NCBI GenBank assembly: GCA_005882715.1
Contig: VBEI01000161.1
Coordinates: 3,085 to 28,084 of the forward strand
Direction: 5' to 3'
DNA length: 25,000 nucleotides
DNA from: Chloroflexota bacterium
GTDB lineage: Bacteria; Chloroflexota; Dehalococcoidia; SM23-28-2; RBG-16-64-32
The notes under the pieces were generated by a model. The model was not told the DNA's origin, searched no databases, and worked only from the letters and a program-made list of their open reading frames with translations. This document shows, one piece after another, positions 6,995-17,879 of the stretch; positions within the stretch are counted from its first letter, which is position 1, and each line of letters starts with the position of its first letter. The position numbers and the translations under genes are program-made.

Positions 6995-8593
6995 ATGACA
7001 CTCCGGACCTTCGTTGCGCTTTGCGCCATTCTTGCGATGCTCGCCATCTCGATGGCGGACAACGGTGCGCGAGAAGCCCGCGCCGCCGACACGATCCTCG
7101 AGCTTCCGGTCTCGTTCCAGGTAGTAAACACCAACACATCGGGTGCGGCATGCCCGTTCGACGGGTTGCCATACACAGTTCGGGGGCACCTGGTTGGGCC
7201 GCAGTCAATCATCTACGGGCCCGGGCCGCGGGCGATTACCTTCTACGTGCACGGCTTCAGTTCGTCGGAACCCAACTGGTCTTTCAAGCTGGTTCCCGGC
7301 TATGACCTGCCTGTAGAGATGGCGAAGCTGGGCCACGTGTCGCTCGTGATCAACCGTCTTGGCTATTCTCCGAGCGATCATCCGCCTGGGTTCGAAAGCT
7401 GTTTGGGAAGCGCGGCCGATGTGGTGCACCAGATCATCGGCCAGCTCAGAAGCCAGGGAGCGCAACTCCCAGACGGGACGCATGTCGTGTTCTCGAAGGT
7501 GGCCCTAGCAGGACATGACACCGGGGCAACGATAGCCGAAGTGGAAGCCTATTCGTACAAGGACATTGACGGCCTATTCATCAGCGCGTTCGCGAACACC
7601 GGATTCACACAGAAGATAACAGAATGGTCCATCAAGGCAGGCGCGGCCTGCCTGCAGGGCGGCCAGCCGTCTGACCAGGGGGCGCCGAACTACCACTACT
7701 TCCCGGCGATAACCGACGAAGAGTTCTCCCAAGATGAGCCTCTCTTGCGTGAGATCTTCCCATACACCGATGAGACCGTCTTCCAGGCGGTCAAACAGGC
7801 GATCGCAGATCATAAGCGTCAGTTGAACCCATGTGGTGATATCAACTCGGTGCCGGGCACAGTGCCGATTGACATGGCGAGACTGAATGAGGTCACAATC
7901 CCGGTCCTCATCTTTGTGACTGATTCCGACTTCGCCTTTTCCAAAGAAGGGTTGGAGCGGGAAAGGACGTTCTTCTCAGGGAGCAGCGATGTGTCTTCTC
8001 CCTTCCTTCCCCAAACGCCGCATTTCTGGATGTGGGGACAGACGGCGCCGATGGGCCGCGAAATCGAGTCGGACTGGCTCTGTGCGCGCGGCTTCGTGAG
8101 CGCGGGTGTGAATTGCTCGACGCCCGGGAAGGTGAGCGGCGGCGGCCAGATAGACCCCGGTACCGGAGAGCCGGCGACCGACCCGTTGACTGGCCAAGTG
8201 CTGCAGCCCGCGACGATGATAATTCACTCTGGCTCGGCCAATGCGAGCGCCGGCGGGCAGGCGAACTTCGGATTCGTTGTGCAGTATGCGAGCGGCGATG
8301 CAGCACCGAGCGGGAACCTGACGTACAAGGACCAACGCGCGGGCGTCGACCTCAAGGCGACATCGCTTCAGATGCTTGCGATCAGCGATGGCGCTTGCGG
8401 GACGAATACGCACGCTCGCTTCACGGGCAAGGCGACGGTGAACGGTTCAGCGGATCAGAGCTTCGCCGTCGAGATCGATGACTGCGCGCAGCCCGGTTCA
8501 ACCGACAAGTTCAAGATCATGGTGTCCGGGCCGAACCAGACCTACGAGGCGGAGGGCGTATTGATCGCCGGGAACATCTCGATACGCAGATAA
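6995..8593 (+). CDS. Secreted alpha/beta hydrolase with C-terminal beta domain (post-COAP-1-like)
   Basis: AAAGGAGG (6982-6989) lies five bases before the ATG, and the first 31 residues are a signal peptide (hydrophobic VALCAILAMLAISM, cleavage near ARA-AD). The enzyme part has an oxyanion-side HG in FYVHGFSS (residues 84-90), a nucleophile elbow GHDTG (173-177), a candidate acid in FVTDSD (307-312) and a candidate catalytic His in TPHFW (341-345). The elbow carries Asp where lipases and esterases have Ser. Asp at this place is known from epoxide hydrolases and haloalkane dehalogenases, so the reaction is uncertain. Residues about 405-532 form a separate beta-sandwich with paired Cys, resembling the post-COAP-1 domain attached to secreted enzymes. 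The gene is divergent from an HxlR-SCP2 regulator, which suggests control by a hydrophobic compound. Confidence 0.82.
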   Translation: MTLRTFVALCAILAMLAISMADNGAREARAADTILELPVSFQVVNTNTSGAACPFDGLPYTVRGHLVGPQSIIYGPGPRAITFYVHGFSSSEPNWSFKLVPGYDLPVEMAKLGHVSLVINRLGYSPSDHPPGFESCLGSAADVVHQIIGQLRSQGAQLPDGTHVVFSKVALAGHDTGATIAEVEAYSYKDIDGLFISAFANTGFTQKITEWSIKAGAACLQGGQPSDQGAPNYHYFPAITDEEFSQDEPLLREIFPYTDETVFQAVKQAIADHKRQLNPCGDINSVPGTVPIDMARLNEVTIPVLIFVTDSDFAFSKEGLERERTFFSGSSDVSSPFLPQTPHFWMWGQTAPMGREIESDWLCARGFVSAGVNCSTPGKVSGGGQIDPGTGEPATDPLTGQVLQPATMIIHSGSANASAGGQANFGFVVQYASGDAAPSGNLTYKDQRAGVDLKATSLQMLAISDGACGTNTHARFTGKATVNGSADQSFAVEIDDCAQPGSTDKFKIMVSGPNQTYEAEGVLIAGNISIRR

Positions 8594-8694
8594 CGGTCTC
8601 GCTAGTACATGATCGGCGCCACCCGCTGCAGCCCCCGTGGCTGACGGCCAATCGCGCGGCTAATACCACTGGACGCGCTGCCCCGCGCGGCCAC

Positions 8695-8738
8695 GAGCGC
8701 CCCGGCCGGGTCCACGACCCTCCCGGCCCGGGGCGCTC
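8695..8738 (+). terminator. Long GC-rich hairpin downstream of the hydrolase
   Basis: Left arm 8695-8710 (GAGCGCCCCGGCCGGG) pairs with right arm 8722-8738 with one bulged base, around an 11-nt loop. CTGTTT follows. It lies about 100 bases past the hydrolase stop codon. The T tract is poor, so termination is likely but not certain. Confidence 0.5.
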
Positions 8739-8830
8739 CTGTTTGCGGGCGAAAGAGGCCGGTGACATGACGGCGCGCGAAGGCCGTTCACACCCCACGC
8801 CGCCGCCAGATTCCTTCGCGTAGAGGCGGG

Positions 8831-8867
8831 ATTCCGCGCGCGGGTTTCGTCGGCGCTCAGAATGACA
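8831..8867. repeat. Dispersed extragenic repeat, copy 1 (ends CTCAGAATGACA)
   Basis: An ATTCCGC-type left part and a CTCAGAATGACA right part (8856-8867) form a weak palindrome (ATTC/GAAT). Related right halves occur at 19015-19026 and 24650-24661, always outside protein genes. Confidence 0.35.
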
Positions 8868-8877
8868 CAAGCGGAAA

Positions 8878-8897
8878 GGCCGCCCTAGCGGGCGGCC
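8878..8897 (-). terminator. Terminator hairpin after clpC
   Basis: Perfect 8-bp stem GGCCGCCC/GGGCGGCC with a TAGC loop, flanked by AAA on one side and TTT on the other, so it can work in both directions. It starts 26 bases beyond the clpC stop codon on the minus strand. The T tract is short. Confidence 0.6.
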
Positions 8898-8922
8898 CTT
8901 TCGATCTAGCGCCGGTTCCTGT

Positions 8923-11385
<2,463 letters not shown>

Positions 11386-11407
11386 AACTCAGTACCAGCC
11401 CTCTAGC

Positions 11408-13114
11408 TCAATCCTCTCTTACAGTATTCAACGCTGGGGACTCTTCGTCCGTTACACTCGGTTCGTCGTTTTCAACATCTGTAACGTCTTCTTCACTTGC
11501 CTCTTCGGCGACGGCTTCAGAGTCAGACGACTCCGGTTCCGCGGCCGCGTCCGGTGCCGCCTCTTCGGCTTCTTGATCGGAAGCAGCTTCGGCTACAGGT
11601 ACGGATTCCGGCTCGGGCGCGGATTCTCCTTCCTCCTCGTCCTCCTCAATAGCTGCTTCCGGCGCGGCTTCGTCTTCGGCCGGCTCGGCTGGCTCCTCGG
11701 TAGCTGTTTCCAGCGCGACCTCGGCTTCGGCCTCGGGTGTGGATTCTCCCTCTGCCTCTACCGGCTCCTCCGGAGCCGCTTCCGCAGCGGCCTCAGCTTC
11801 TGCCGGCTCGGGTGAAGCCTCTGTCGCGACTTCCAGTGGCGAGACGGTGTCGGCCGGCGCCTCTGCTCCCGCTTCGGCGACGGCTACCTCGTCGGCGGCC
11901 TTCGCGCCGTCTTCGGCGACGTAGGCATCCGGTCCGCCCTCGCGGGGCGGCGGCGCGGTCACTCCCAGACGATCGAGCGCCTCTTGCGGGGCCGAGAGGA
12001 CGTTGCCCGCCTCGTTGAAGGACCAATCGTCTCCTTCGGCCTTGTCGCGCGCCTGGCGCAGGCTGAGGCCGAGGCGATGGCGGTCGTACTCGATGCGAAC
12101 GATCTTGACGGGAACGACGTCGCCCTCGTCGACGACTTCACGCGGGTGGTTTATGCGGCGGTCGACGAGCTCCGAGATGTGGATGAGGCCTTCGATGGGC
12201 CCCTCCAGGCGGACGAAGGCGCCGAAGGGGGCGAGCTTGGTCACCTGGCCGGGAACGATTTGGCCTTCCCTGTAGTTGGCAACGATTTCTTCCCAACGCT
12301 CGGGCTGGGCGCGGCGGACGCTAAGGGCGATCTTCTTGCTTTCGTTGTCGATCTTGAGGACGAAGACGGGGACCTCATCGCCCACGGAGAACATCTCGTG
12401 AGGGGATTTGGGGGTGCGCTCCCAGGAGAGCTCCGAGAGATGGACGAGGCCGTCGGCGCCGCCGATGTCCACGAAGATGCCGAAGTCGCGGATGCTGGTG
12501 ACTGTGCCGGTCTTGACGTCGCCTTCCTGAAGCTCGTGCAGTAGGCGTTCCTTCTCGGCGGCACGCTTTTCCTGGACAGCGGCGCGCTCCGAGAGGATCG
12601 CGCGGTTGCGTCGGCGGTTGAGCTCGATGACCTTGAGGGTGATGGTCTTGCCGACCCACTGGGAGAGGGCGTTCTGGGTATTCTCTGGGGAGCCGCGGTC
12701 CGGGCCGCTGACGAGCTGGGAGAGCGGGACGAAAGCGTTGACGCCCTCGACGTTGACGAGCAGACCGCCCTTGTTGCTTCCGGTTATGTAGGCCTCGAAG
12801 GCCTCGTTGCGGTCCATGTAGTCTTGAAGTACGCGCCAGCCGCGCTCACCGCGGGCGCGGTCGAGGGAGAGGATGATCTGTCCCTCCGGCGACTCCGGCT
12901 GGACGATGAAGACGAGGACCTTGTCGCCGATACTGAGTCGCGACGACCCCTCGGGCTGGAGGCAGTGCATTTCGTGCGGGGGGACGACGCCTTCGGACTT
13001 GGCGCCAATGTCGACGAGAATAGCCTCTCGATCGCTGCCGACCACGACGCCTTCGATGATCTCGCCGCGGCGGAGTTCGGGGTAGGCCGTCTCGGCTTCG
13101 AGGAGGGCGGCCAT
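11408..13114 (-). CDS. rpsA: S1 RNA-binding domain protein (ribosomal protein S1-like) with acidic tail
   Basis: I chose ATG 13114 because GGGAGGAG lies six bases upstream; an upstream in-frame TTG at 13162 lacks that support. The 568-residue product has four S1 domains. Domain 1 starts at GEIIEGVVVG, and domain 2 is more divergent (AYITGSNKGGLLVNVEGVNAFVP). Domains 3 and 4 are canonical: GTVTSIRDFGIFVDIGGADGLVHLSEL and GQVTKLAPFGAFVRLEGPIEGLIHISEL each carry the FGxFV and G(L)xHxSEL pattern. A roughly 190-residue Glu/Ala-rich tail of low complexity follows. Four-domain S1 proteins of Gram-positive and Chloroflexota type are thought to help mRNA binding to the ribosome, but the long acidic tail is unusual. 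The gene leads the operon with clpC, and about 120 bases of leader follow a TATAAT. Confidence 0.9.
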   Translation of the reverse strand: MAALLEAETAYPELRRGEIIEGVVVGSDREAILVDIGAKSEGVVPPHEMHCLQPEGSSRLSIGDKVLVFIVQPESPEGQIILSLDRARGERGWRVLQDYMDRNEAFEAYITGSNKGGLLVNVEGVNAFVPLSQLVSGPDRGSPENTQNALSQWVGKTITLKVIELNRRRNRAILSERAAVQEKRAAEKERLLHELQEGDVKTGTVTSIRDFGIFVDIGGADGLVHLSELSWERTPKSPHEMFSVGDEVPVFVLKIDNESKKIALSVRRAQPERWEEIVANYREGQIVPGQVTKLAPFGAFVRLEGPIEGLIHISELVDRRINHPREVVDEGDVVPVKIVRIEYDRHRLGLSLRQARDKAEGDDWSFNEAGNVLSAPQEALDRLGVTAPPPREGGPDAYVAEDGAKAADEVAVAEAGAEAPADTVSPLEVATEASPEPAEAEAAAEAAPEEPVEAEGESTPEAEAEVALETATEEPAEPAEDEAAPEAAIEEDEEEGESAPEPESVPVAEAASDQEAEEAAPDAAAEPESSDSEAVAEEASEEDVTDVENDEPSVTDEESPALNTVRED

Positions 13115-13141
13115 CGAGTTCTCCTCCCTCGCCGTGCCCTC

Positions 13142-13168
13142 CAATGAGTCTTCAGGTGTCAATGAGTC
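13142..13168 (-). repeat. Pair of 9-bp direct repeats in the S1 gene leader
   Basis: CAATGAGTC occurs at 13142-13150 and again at 13160-13168, a phase of 18 bp, in the untranslated leader just before the Shine-Dalgarno. It could be a protein or RNA binding site. Confidence 0.35.
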
Positions 13169-13233
13169 GTACCTCCGATCGGGATGGGCGTGAGGGCCTG
13201 TCTGCCTGGCGGCGGGCGGGGCGCCTCGGGTTC

Positions 13234-13239
13234 ATTATA
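13234..13239 (-). promoter_or_regulatory. -10 box (TATAAT) for the S1-clpC operon
   Basis: The minus strand reads GCTATAATGA, 120 bases before the chosen start codon. No good -35 hexamer is seen 16-18 bp upstream. The leader of about 110 bases leaves room for autoregulation of the S1 protein, which is inference. Confidence 0.5.
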
Positions 13240-13333
13240 GCAGACGGTGTGTGTGGGAATAGTGACGGGCGACACGGATAGACGAGGGTCGCGAGCGGCG
13301 AGGAGGGAAGGTGGAAGAATGAGGGGAGCGGTA

Positions 13334-13410
13334 GAGGTAAGAGGTAAGAGGTAAGAGGTAAGAGGTAAGAGGTGAGAGGTGGGAGGTGCGAACTACGAGG
13401 TACGAGGCGG
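13334..13410. repeat. Heptanucleotide tandem repeat, 11 units
   Basis: Eleven 7-bp units. The first five are exact GAGGTAA and the rest drift: GAGGTGA, GAGGTGG, GAGGTGC, GAACTAC, GAGGTAC, GAGGCGG. The array ends one base before the stop codon of the cyclase-AAA-TPR gene, so it lies immediately downstream of that gene. No other feature is seen between this array and the S1 promoter (13240-13333). Confidence 0.85.
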
Positions 13411-13411
13411 A

Positions 13412-14690
13412 TTAAGCACGTTGCGCCTGGGCTAGGAGCGCGTCTGCGAGCTCGACGTGCTTGGGCATGCCGATGCGGCGGTACATCTCGAGCGCTTCGG
13501 TGAGGAGCTGACGGGCCTTCTCGGGGTCGCCGGGGGCGTTGCGTTCGAGGAGCATCCAGGCGTACCAGCGGCGGGCCTCCGGTTGCTCGATGGCGTGGGG
13601 CAGCTCTTCGGCGCGGCGCAGGGCGGTCCGGAAGTGCTCCTCCGCCTGCGTCCAGTTCTCGCCGGCGCCGGCGGCGATGCCCGCCAGCGTGTCAAGTAGC
13701 CGGAAATCGTACGGGCGAAAGAGAGCGCCTGTCTTTATAGCCTCCAGCGCGACGGGATATAGCTTCGCCGCCTCAGCCTTCTCGCCGGCGATGGCCAATC
13801 CTTCCACCGCCGCTAAGAGCACCGTCCAGGTACCGTTCGTGATACGGCGCCCGCGCCGAGGCAAGAAGCTGCGCGTCCTCATCGACCGCGACTCGCGGAT
13901 GATGCCCAAAAGGCCTGTGAGTCCGAGGCCTGAGCTTCGGGCAGCCTTCAGCATGGGGAAGAGCAGAGAGCTAGCCGAGTGGCTTTCAGGCTCGGGCGCT
14001 GCGCTGGGCCCCCGGCGCAGGATCGCCAGCGCGCCTCGCCCATCCCCTATGTACGCCCTGGTCAGCAAGATGAACGCTGGGGCCCATCCGGAGAAGGCTC
14101 CGGCCGCTTCGTTTTTCTCTGCCTCCTCGAAGCTGTCGAGCGCCTCTTGCCAGCGCCCCTTCCAGAAATGCACCACTCCCAGGTTGATGTGAGTTTGCCA
14201 AATCGACCCGGGATCCTGAAGGCTGAGCGCGTGTTCTGCGGCACTCTTCCAGAACAATTCAAACGAATGGATGTCTCCGGTGCGCAGAAGGGTCTCCGTA
14301 GCCGACGCGTCGAAGCCCCACCTCAGCTCCACCCGGCCGAGTCGCTCCGCAAGCGGCTGGCGCTCATGCCATAACGCGAGGGATTCCGCCGTCCGCCCGG
14401 TCATAAATAGCGCGCCTTCGGCAAACAAAAGGTCGTCCACCAGGTACCAAAGGCCACCCGCCCGGCGCAGTAGCTCCGCAGCCTTCAGTGCAAACTTGGC
14501 GGTTTCGCGTATTTCCCCGTAAGCCAGGTGATGGATGGCAAGGGCCTCGATCTCCTGACCGAGGAGCTCGTCATCGCCAATTCTCTCAGCCATGGCTACG
14601 GCCCGCTTGATCATGGCGAACCCCGCTGAGTAGTACCCGGCGACGGCCGCCATAACCGAGTAGGCGGCACCGGTGGGCGCTGTCGCGCCG
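13412..14690 (-). CDS. Cyclase-AAA-TPR regulator, segment 3 of 3: C-terminal TPR-like helical repeats
   Basis: This is the C-terminal part of the gene, read in a third frame after a frame change near 14686-14696. From about 14675 leftwards it shows helix pairs typical of TPR/MalT-type repeats: AGFAMIKRAVAMAERIGDDELLGQ, INLGVVHFWKGRWQEALDSFEEAEK, WTQAEEHFRTALRRAEELP and PEKARQLLTEALEMYRRIG. Upstream of the junction this frame is not coding. No DNA-binding domain of the LuxR kind is seen at the end. TPR-like repeats in such proteins receive signals or bind partners. The stop TAA is followed at once by the heptamer array. The continuous protein is only obtained by removing one base at the junction, so this segment is either a gene fragment or an indel artefact. 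Confidence 0.72.
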
Positions 14691-16333
14691 GCCCAGTATC
14701 GCGAGGCCGCGCTGACTGAGCTCCAACACTTCGGCCAGTCGCAGGCCCCAGGAGAGGTGATGGCACATGTCATCGTAGGTGCGGGCCGCCGCTTCCGTAT
14801 TTCCGAGCCGTTCGTAGGCGCTCGCTGCCTCGCGCCAATCCGCGAGAGCTTCGTCCCAGCGGTCGAGGGTGCGCCGGGCCAGCCCGCGCTTGTAGAAGAG
14901 ATCGGCCCTCGCCCCGAGGTCTCCAGCGGGTTGTAGCGAAAAGGCGATGTCATAGTTGCGCAGCGCCTCGGGGAAGGCCGCCCCTTCGATCGCGCGGTCG
15001 CCGGCGAGGACCAGGTAGTGCGCGGTCTTGGCAGCGTCGGCACCGGTGCCGGCCTGGTAGAGGTGGTGTGCCATGTCCGCGGCGTAAGCCTCCGCGCCCT
15101 TGCCGTAGACCTGCTCCATCGTGTCCGCGACTCGAAGGTGCAGTCGCTGACGGCGAGGCAGTGAAAGGCCGCTGATTAGCGTCTGGCGGATCAGCTCGTG
15201 GGCGAACCGGAAGCGCGCCTCCAGCGCGCGATCGCCTGCGACCACGGGAACGTCATCGGCGGCCACGATCAGGTTAGCGCGCTCTGCCTCGTCGATGGCA
15301 TCAAGGAGTGCGTCGGCATCCAGATCGCTAAGCTTCTGCAGCAGTTCGAACCCGAAATCGCGGCCGACGACCGCCGCGTCAGTGAGCGCCGTCCGGCAGT
15401 CTTCGCTCACCCGCTCGAGACGCCGGCTGATGACGAGACGGACGCCTTCCGGGACATCGAGCTCGCCCACCTGAAGGTCACTGCGCCAGCGCCCTTGGGC
15501 ATCGAGGAGCCTGCCCTGTTCCGACAGGTGCTGGAAGACCTCCTCCACGAAGAACGGGTTGCCTTCCGTCTCACGATAGATCGCCTGGTCCAGCGCCGGT
15601 GGCGGTGGCTGGCCGGTGAGCGCGCGCAGCATCGCCTCAACGCCGGTCTCTGGCAGCGGCTTGAGAGCGATCCGATGGGCAAGGCGTTGCCGGACCAACG
15701 ACTCGAGTGTCCGCGCGAAGGGGCGAGCTGCGTCAAGCTCGATGTCGCGATATGTAGCGATGGTGAGGACGGCCATCTTGTCCTGCTGCTGGGCGATGTG
15801 TTGGAGCAGCATCAGCGTGGCGTCGTCTGCCCAGTGCAGGTCGTCCAGAACGTGGAGCAGCGGCAAGGTATGACTTACACGCTCGAGAAACTCGCGTATG
15901 CTGTTGAAGAGATAGAGACGCTCCTGCTCGGGCGGCAACTCAAGCGGCGCGGGAATGTCGTCGTATACCTGTCGCAGCTCTGGAAGTATCTTCGCAATCT
16001 CACCGGCGTTCTCACCGAGAGCGGTGCGGAAGCCGGCTGGCCCTCGGCGTAGGGACTGCTGGAGCATTTCGATGTACGGGATGTAGGGGGGCGCGCCTTC
16101 CATCTCGTAGCAGCGCCCTGTGGCATCGAACATGCCGGCCTTGCGTGCCTCGAGCACCAGCTCCTGCGCAAGCCTTGTCTTGCCCACGCCGGGCTCGCCG
16201 CGGATGAGGACGATCGAGCCGCGGCCGGCGATCGCCTGCTCCATGAGCCGGCGGAGCTCGGCGCGCTCGGCATCTCGGCCGACGTAGGGGGTGCGCTCCG
16301 CGAGGACGGGAGCCGCGGCGGGCTCCGCGTTCG
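14691..16333 (-). CDS. Cyclase-AAA-TPR regulator, segment 2 of 3: AAA/NTPase domain
   Basis: This segment begins around VLAERTPYVGRDAERAEL, the usual entry of AAA_16-type NTPase modules. It contains Walker A GEPGVGKT, Walker B LLHVLDDLHWADD (STAND-like hhhhDDxHWAD) and sensor region VLTIATYRD. The winged-helix-like part follows (PFFVEEVFQHL, RLVISRRLERVSE), then the first TPR-like helices (YDIAFSLQPAGDLGARADLFYKRG and later). Proteins with a class III cyclase domain followed by this module are common multidomain signal regulators in Chloroflexota and Actinobacteria. The segment lacks its own good start codon and Shine-Dalgarno at the domain boundary, which argues that it was once fused to segment 1. 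It is out of frame with both neighbours by one base. Confidence 0.78.
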
Positions 16334-16863
16334 GGGAAGCCTTTGAGTCGGAAGCGGCCGCGGTCCCGGAACTGAAGGTCCCTGGCGGAGCCGAGGATGC
16401 CCCGAACGGTTTCCGATGCAAGGATCTGGCCGCCGGCGGCCTTGGCGCAGATACGAGCGGCGGCGTCGACTGTCGAGCCGAAGATATCTCCATCTTCGTG
16501 GATAGCCTCTCCGGCGTTGAGGCCGACGCGCACCTGGACCTGCTGCTCGGGAGGCTTTGTGCGATTGCCATCGGCGAGGGCGCGCTGCATAGCGATGGCG
16601 CTGGTAAGGGCATTGCGGGGCGAGACGAAGGTGGCCATAAGGCCGTCGCCGAGCGTCTTGACCTCCCGGCCGCCGTGAGACTCCACTTGATGACGCAGGA
16701 GATCGAAATGGCCGCGGACGATCTCCTGAGCGGCGGCATCGCCCTGGCTCGTCTTGAGGGCAGCCGAGCCGACGATATCGGTGAAGAGGACGGTGACGAC
16801 GCCTGCGGGCGGTTGCTGGGCCATTTTGCGATACGTAGTCGGGTGTTTGACGAGATTATGCAT
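16334..16863 (-). CDS. Cyclase-AAA-TPR regulator, segment 1 of 3: class III adenylate/guanylate cyclase domain
   Basis: The N-terminal segment starts at ATG 16863, or at the internal ATG 16824 (MAQQPPAG); neither has a clear Shine-Dalgarno. It is a class III nucleotide cyclase homology domain: VLFTDIVGS with the first metal Asp, KTLGDGLMATF with the second Asp, RVGLNAGEAI, and DIFGSTVDAAARICAKAAGGQILAS. It ends at FRLKGFPE, the normal end of this domain. Beyond this point the frame continues for another 100 codons of Arg-rich non-coding sequence, while the AAA module continues in the +1 frame. Removing one C in the CCCC run (plus-strand GGGG at 16333-16336) would fuse the two. The catalytic Asp pair is present, so cyclase activity is possible, although many such domains serve as sensors. 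Confidence 0.8.
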
Positions 16864-16897
16864 CGCCGGGGTGCGGGGGGCTAGGTGGGGTTGGGAA

Positions 16898-16946
16898 GAG
16901 GTGAGAAGTAAGCAGCAGGAGGTAAGAGGTCAGATGTCAGAGGTTA
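16898..16946. repeat. Heptanucleotide tandem repeat, 7 units
   Basis: Units GAGGTGA, GAAGTAA, GCAGCAG, GAGGTAA, GAGGTCA, GATGTCA, GAGGTTA: the same 7-bp family as 13334-13410. The last unit overlaps the TAA stop codon of the sigma factor gene, so again it sits directly after a stop codon. Confidence 0.75.
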
Positions 16947-17843
16947 CAGGAGTGTCACGTCGAGGCGGCGGAGGTATTCGGGATCGGCGATGAGGTCGAT
17001 TCTGACGATCTTGTGGCGGACGATGGTGAAGGTGAAGGCGGCACGCGGCTTGCCGCCCGGCGCCCAGACGAGTCCGGGGGCGCCGTCGATGAACGCGGGC
17101 TGCGCGGCTCCCGCACGTCCAGAGAGACTCTCCGCTACGGCAGGTGCGCCGCGGAGCTCAGGGGCAAGCTTGGGGGCGCCGACGGCTTGCCTCGCCGCGG
17201 CCATTCTCACCGCCGCGCTGTCGGCTCGGAGGACGACATCCGGGTCGAGGACGGCGAGAAGCGCACCAAAGTTGCCGCTGCGCGAGGCGGCGAGGAAGGC
17301 GCCGACGATCTCGCGCCGGCGAGTGTGATCGGCGTCGTGAACGGCATCGGCCCCTTGCACGCGACGGCGTGCGCGGCTCGCGAGCTGGCGGGCGGCTGTC
17401 GGGGAGCGCCTAAGGATCGGAGCGATCTCATCGAAGGGCAAATCGAACATATCGTGCAGCACGAACGCGACCCGCTCGGCGGGCGTGAGGGTTTCGAGCA
17501 CGACGAGCAGGGCGAGGCCGACTGAGTCGGCGAGCACAGCTTCGTGCTCGGGATTGATCACCGCCTCGCTGCTGGCAATTGGCTCGGGAAGCCCGGTGTC
17601 GAGGGGCTCCTCGCGACGTGACTTGCGTGAGCGGAGCATGTCGAGGCAGACGCGGGCGACGACGGTCGTGAGCCAGGCGCGCAGGTTATCGATGTCGCTT
17701 GCGTCGGAGCGGCTGAGCCTGAGCCAGGCTTCCTGAACTGCGTCGTCGGCCTCGCTTGCCGAGCCGAGCATACGGTGAGCCACCGACTGAAGGTGGCTGC
17801 GGTTCATCTCGAATTCTTGGGCGAGTGGTTCGTGTCGTGGCAT
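16944..17843 (-). CDS. ECF sigma factor with fused SnoaL-like domain (ECF41/SigJ type)
   Basis: The 299-residue product has sigma region 2 at the N-terminus (RMLGSASEADDAVQEAWLRL, then LRAWLTTVVARVCLDMLRSRKSR). Region 4 follows at about 105-165 (LTPAERVAFVLHDMFDLPFDEIAPIL, then SPTAARQLASRARRRV). The C-terminal SnoaL-like domain is typical of ECF41 (ADHTRRREIVGAFLAASRSGNFGALLAVLDPDVVLRAD). In ECF41 this extension, rather than an anti-sigma factor, controls activity. The usual DGGGK motif after VVLRAD is not seen; DSAAVRM stands there, so this is a divergent ECF41 or SigJ-like member. The gene is divergent from an AhpD/carboxymuconolactone decarboxylase-like gene, the classic ECF41 partner, with a matching promoter motif facing each way. 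Self-regulation is therefore likely. The start at 17843 has no strong Shine-Dalgarno; an internal Met at residue 13 is an alternative. Confidence 0.9.
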   Translation of the reverse strand: MPRHEPLAQEFEMNRSHLQSVAHRMLGSASEADDAVQEAWLRLSRSDASDIDNLRAWLTTVVARVCLDMLRSRKSRREEPLDTGLPEPIASSEAVINPEHEAVLADSVGLALLVVLETLTPAERVAFVLHDMFDLPFDEIAPILRRSPTAARQLASRARRRVQGADAVHDADHTRRREIVGAFLAASRSGNFGALLAVLDPDVVLRADSAAVRMAAARQAVGAPKLAPELRGAPAVAESLSGRAGAAQPAFIDGAPGLVWAPGGKPRAAFTFTIVRHKIVRIDLIADPEYLRRLDVTLL

Positions 17844-17844
17844 C

Positions 17845-17871
17845 GGTCACATTCTCTTGTTACGTTCCGTC
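17845..17871 (+). promoter_or_regulatory. ECF41-type promoter for the AhpD-like operon
   Basis: GGTCACA (17845-17851), exactly 16 bp, then CGTC (17868-17871). The published ECF41 consensus, as I recall it, is TGTCACA-16-CGTC, so only the first base differs. It lies 49 bases before the ATG at 17920 and covers the alternative upstream start at 17857. Confidence 0.65.
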
Positions 17872-17879
17872 ATTGTAGT

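Noticed and set aside
13115..13162. Upstream TTG start of the S1 protein
   Set aside because: ATG 13114 has GGGAGGAG at ideal spacing, and homology begins after it.
13334..13410. CRISPR array
   Set aside because: Units are 7 bp with no spacers; it is a simple tandem repeat. No CRISPR array was found anywhere in the window.
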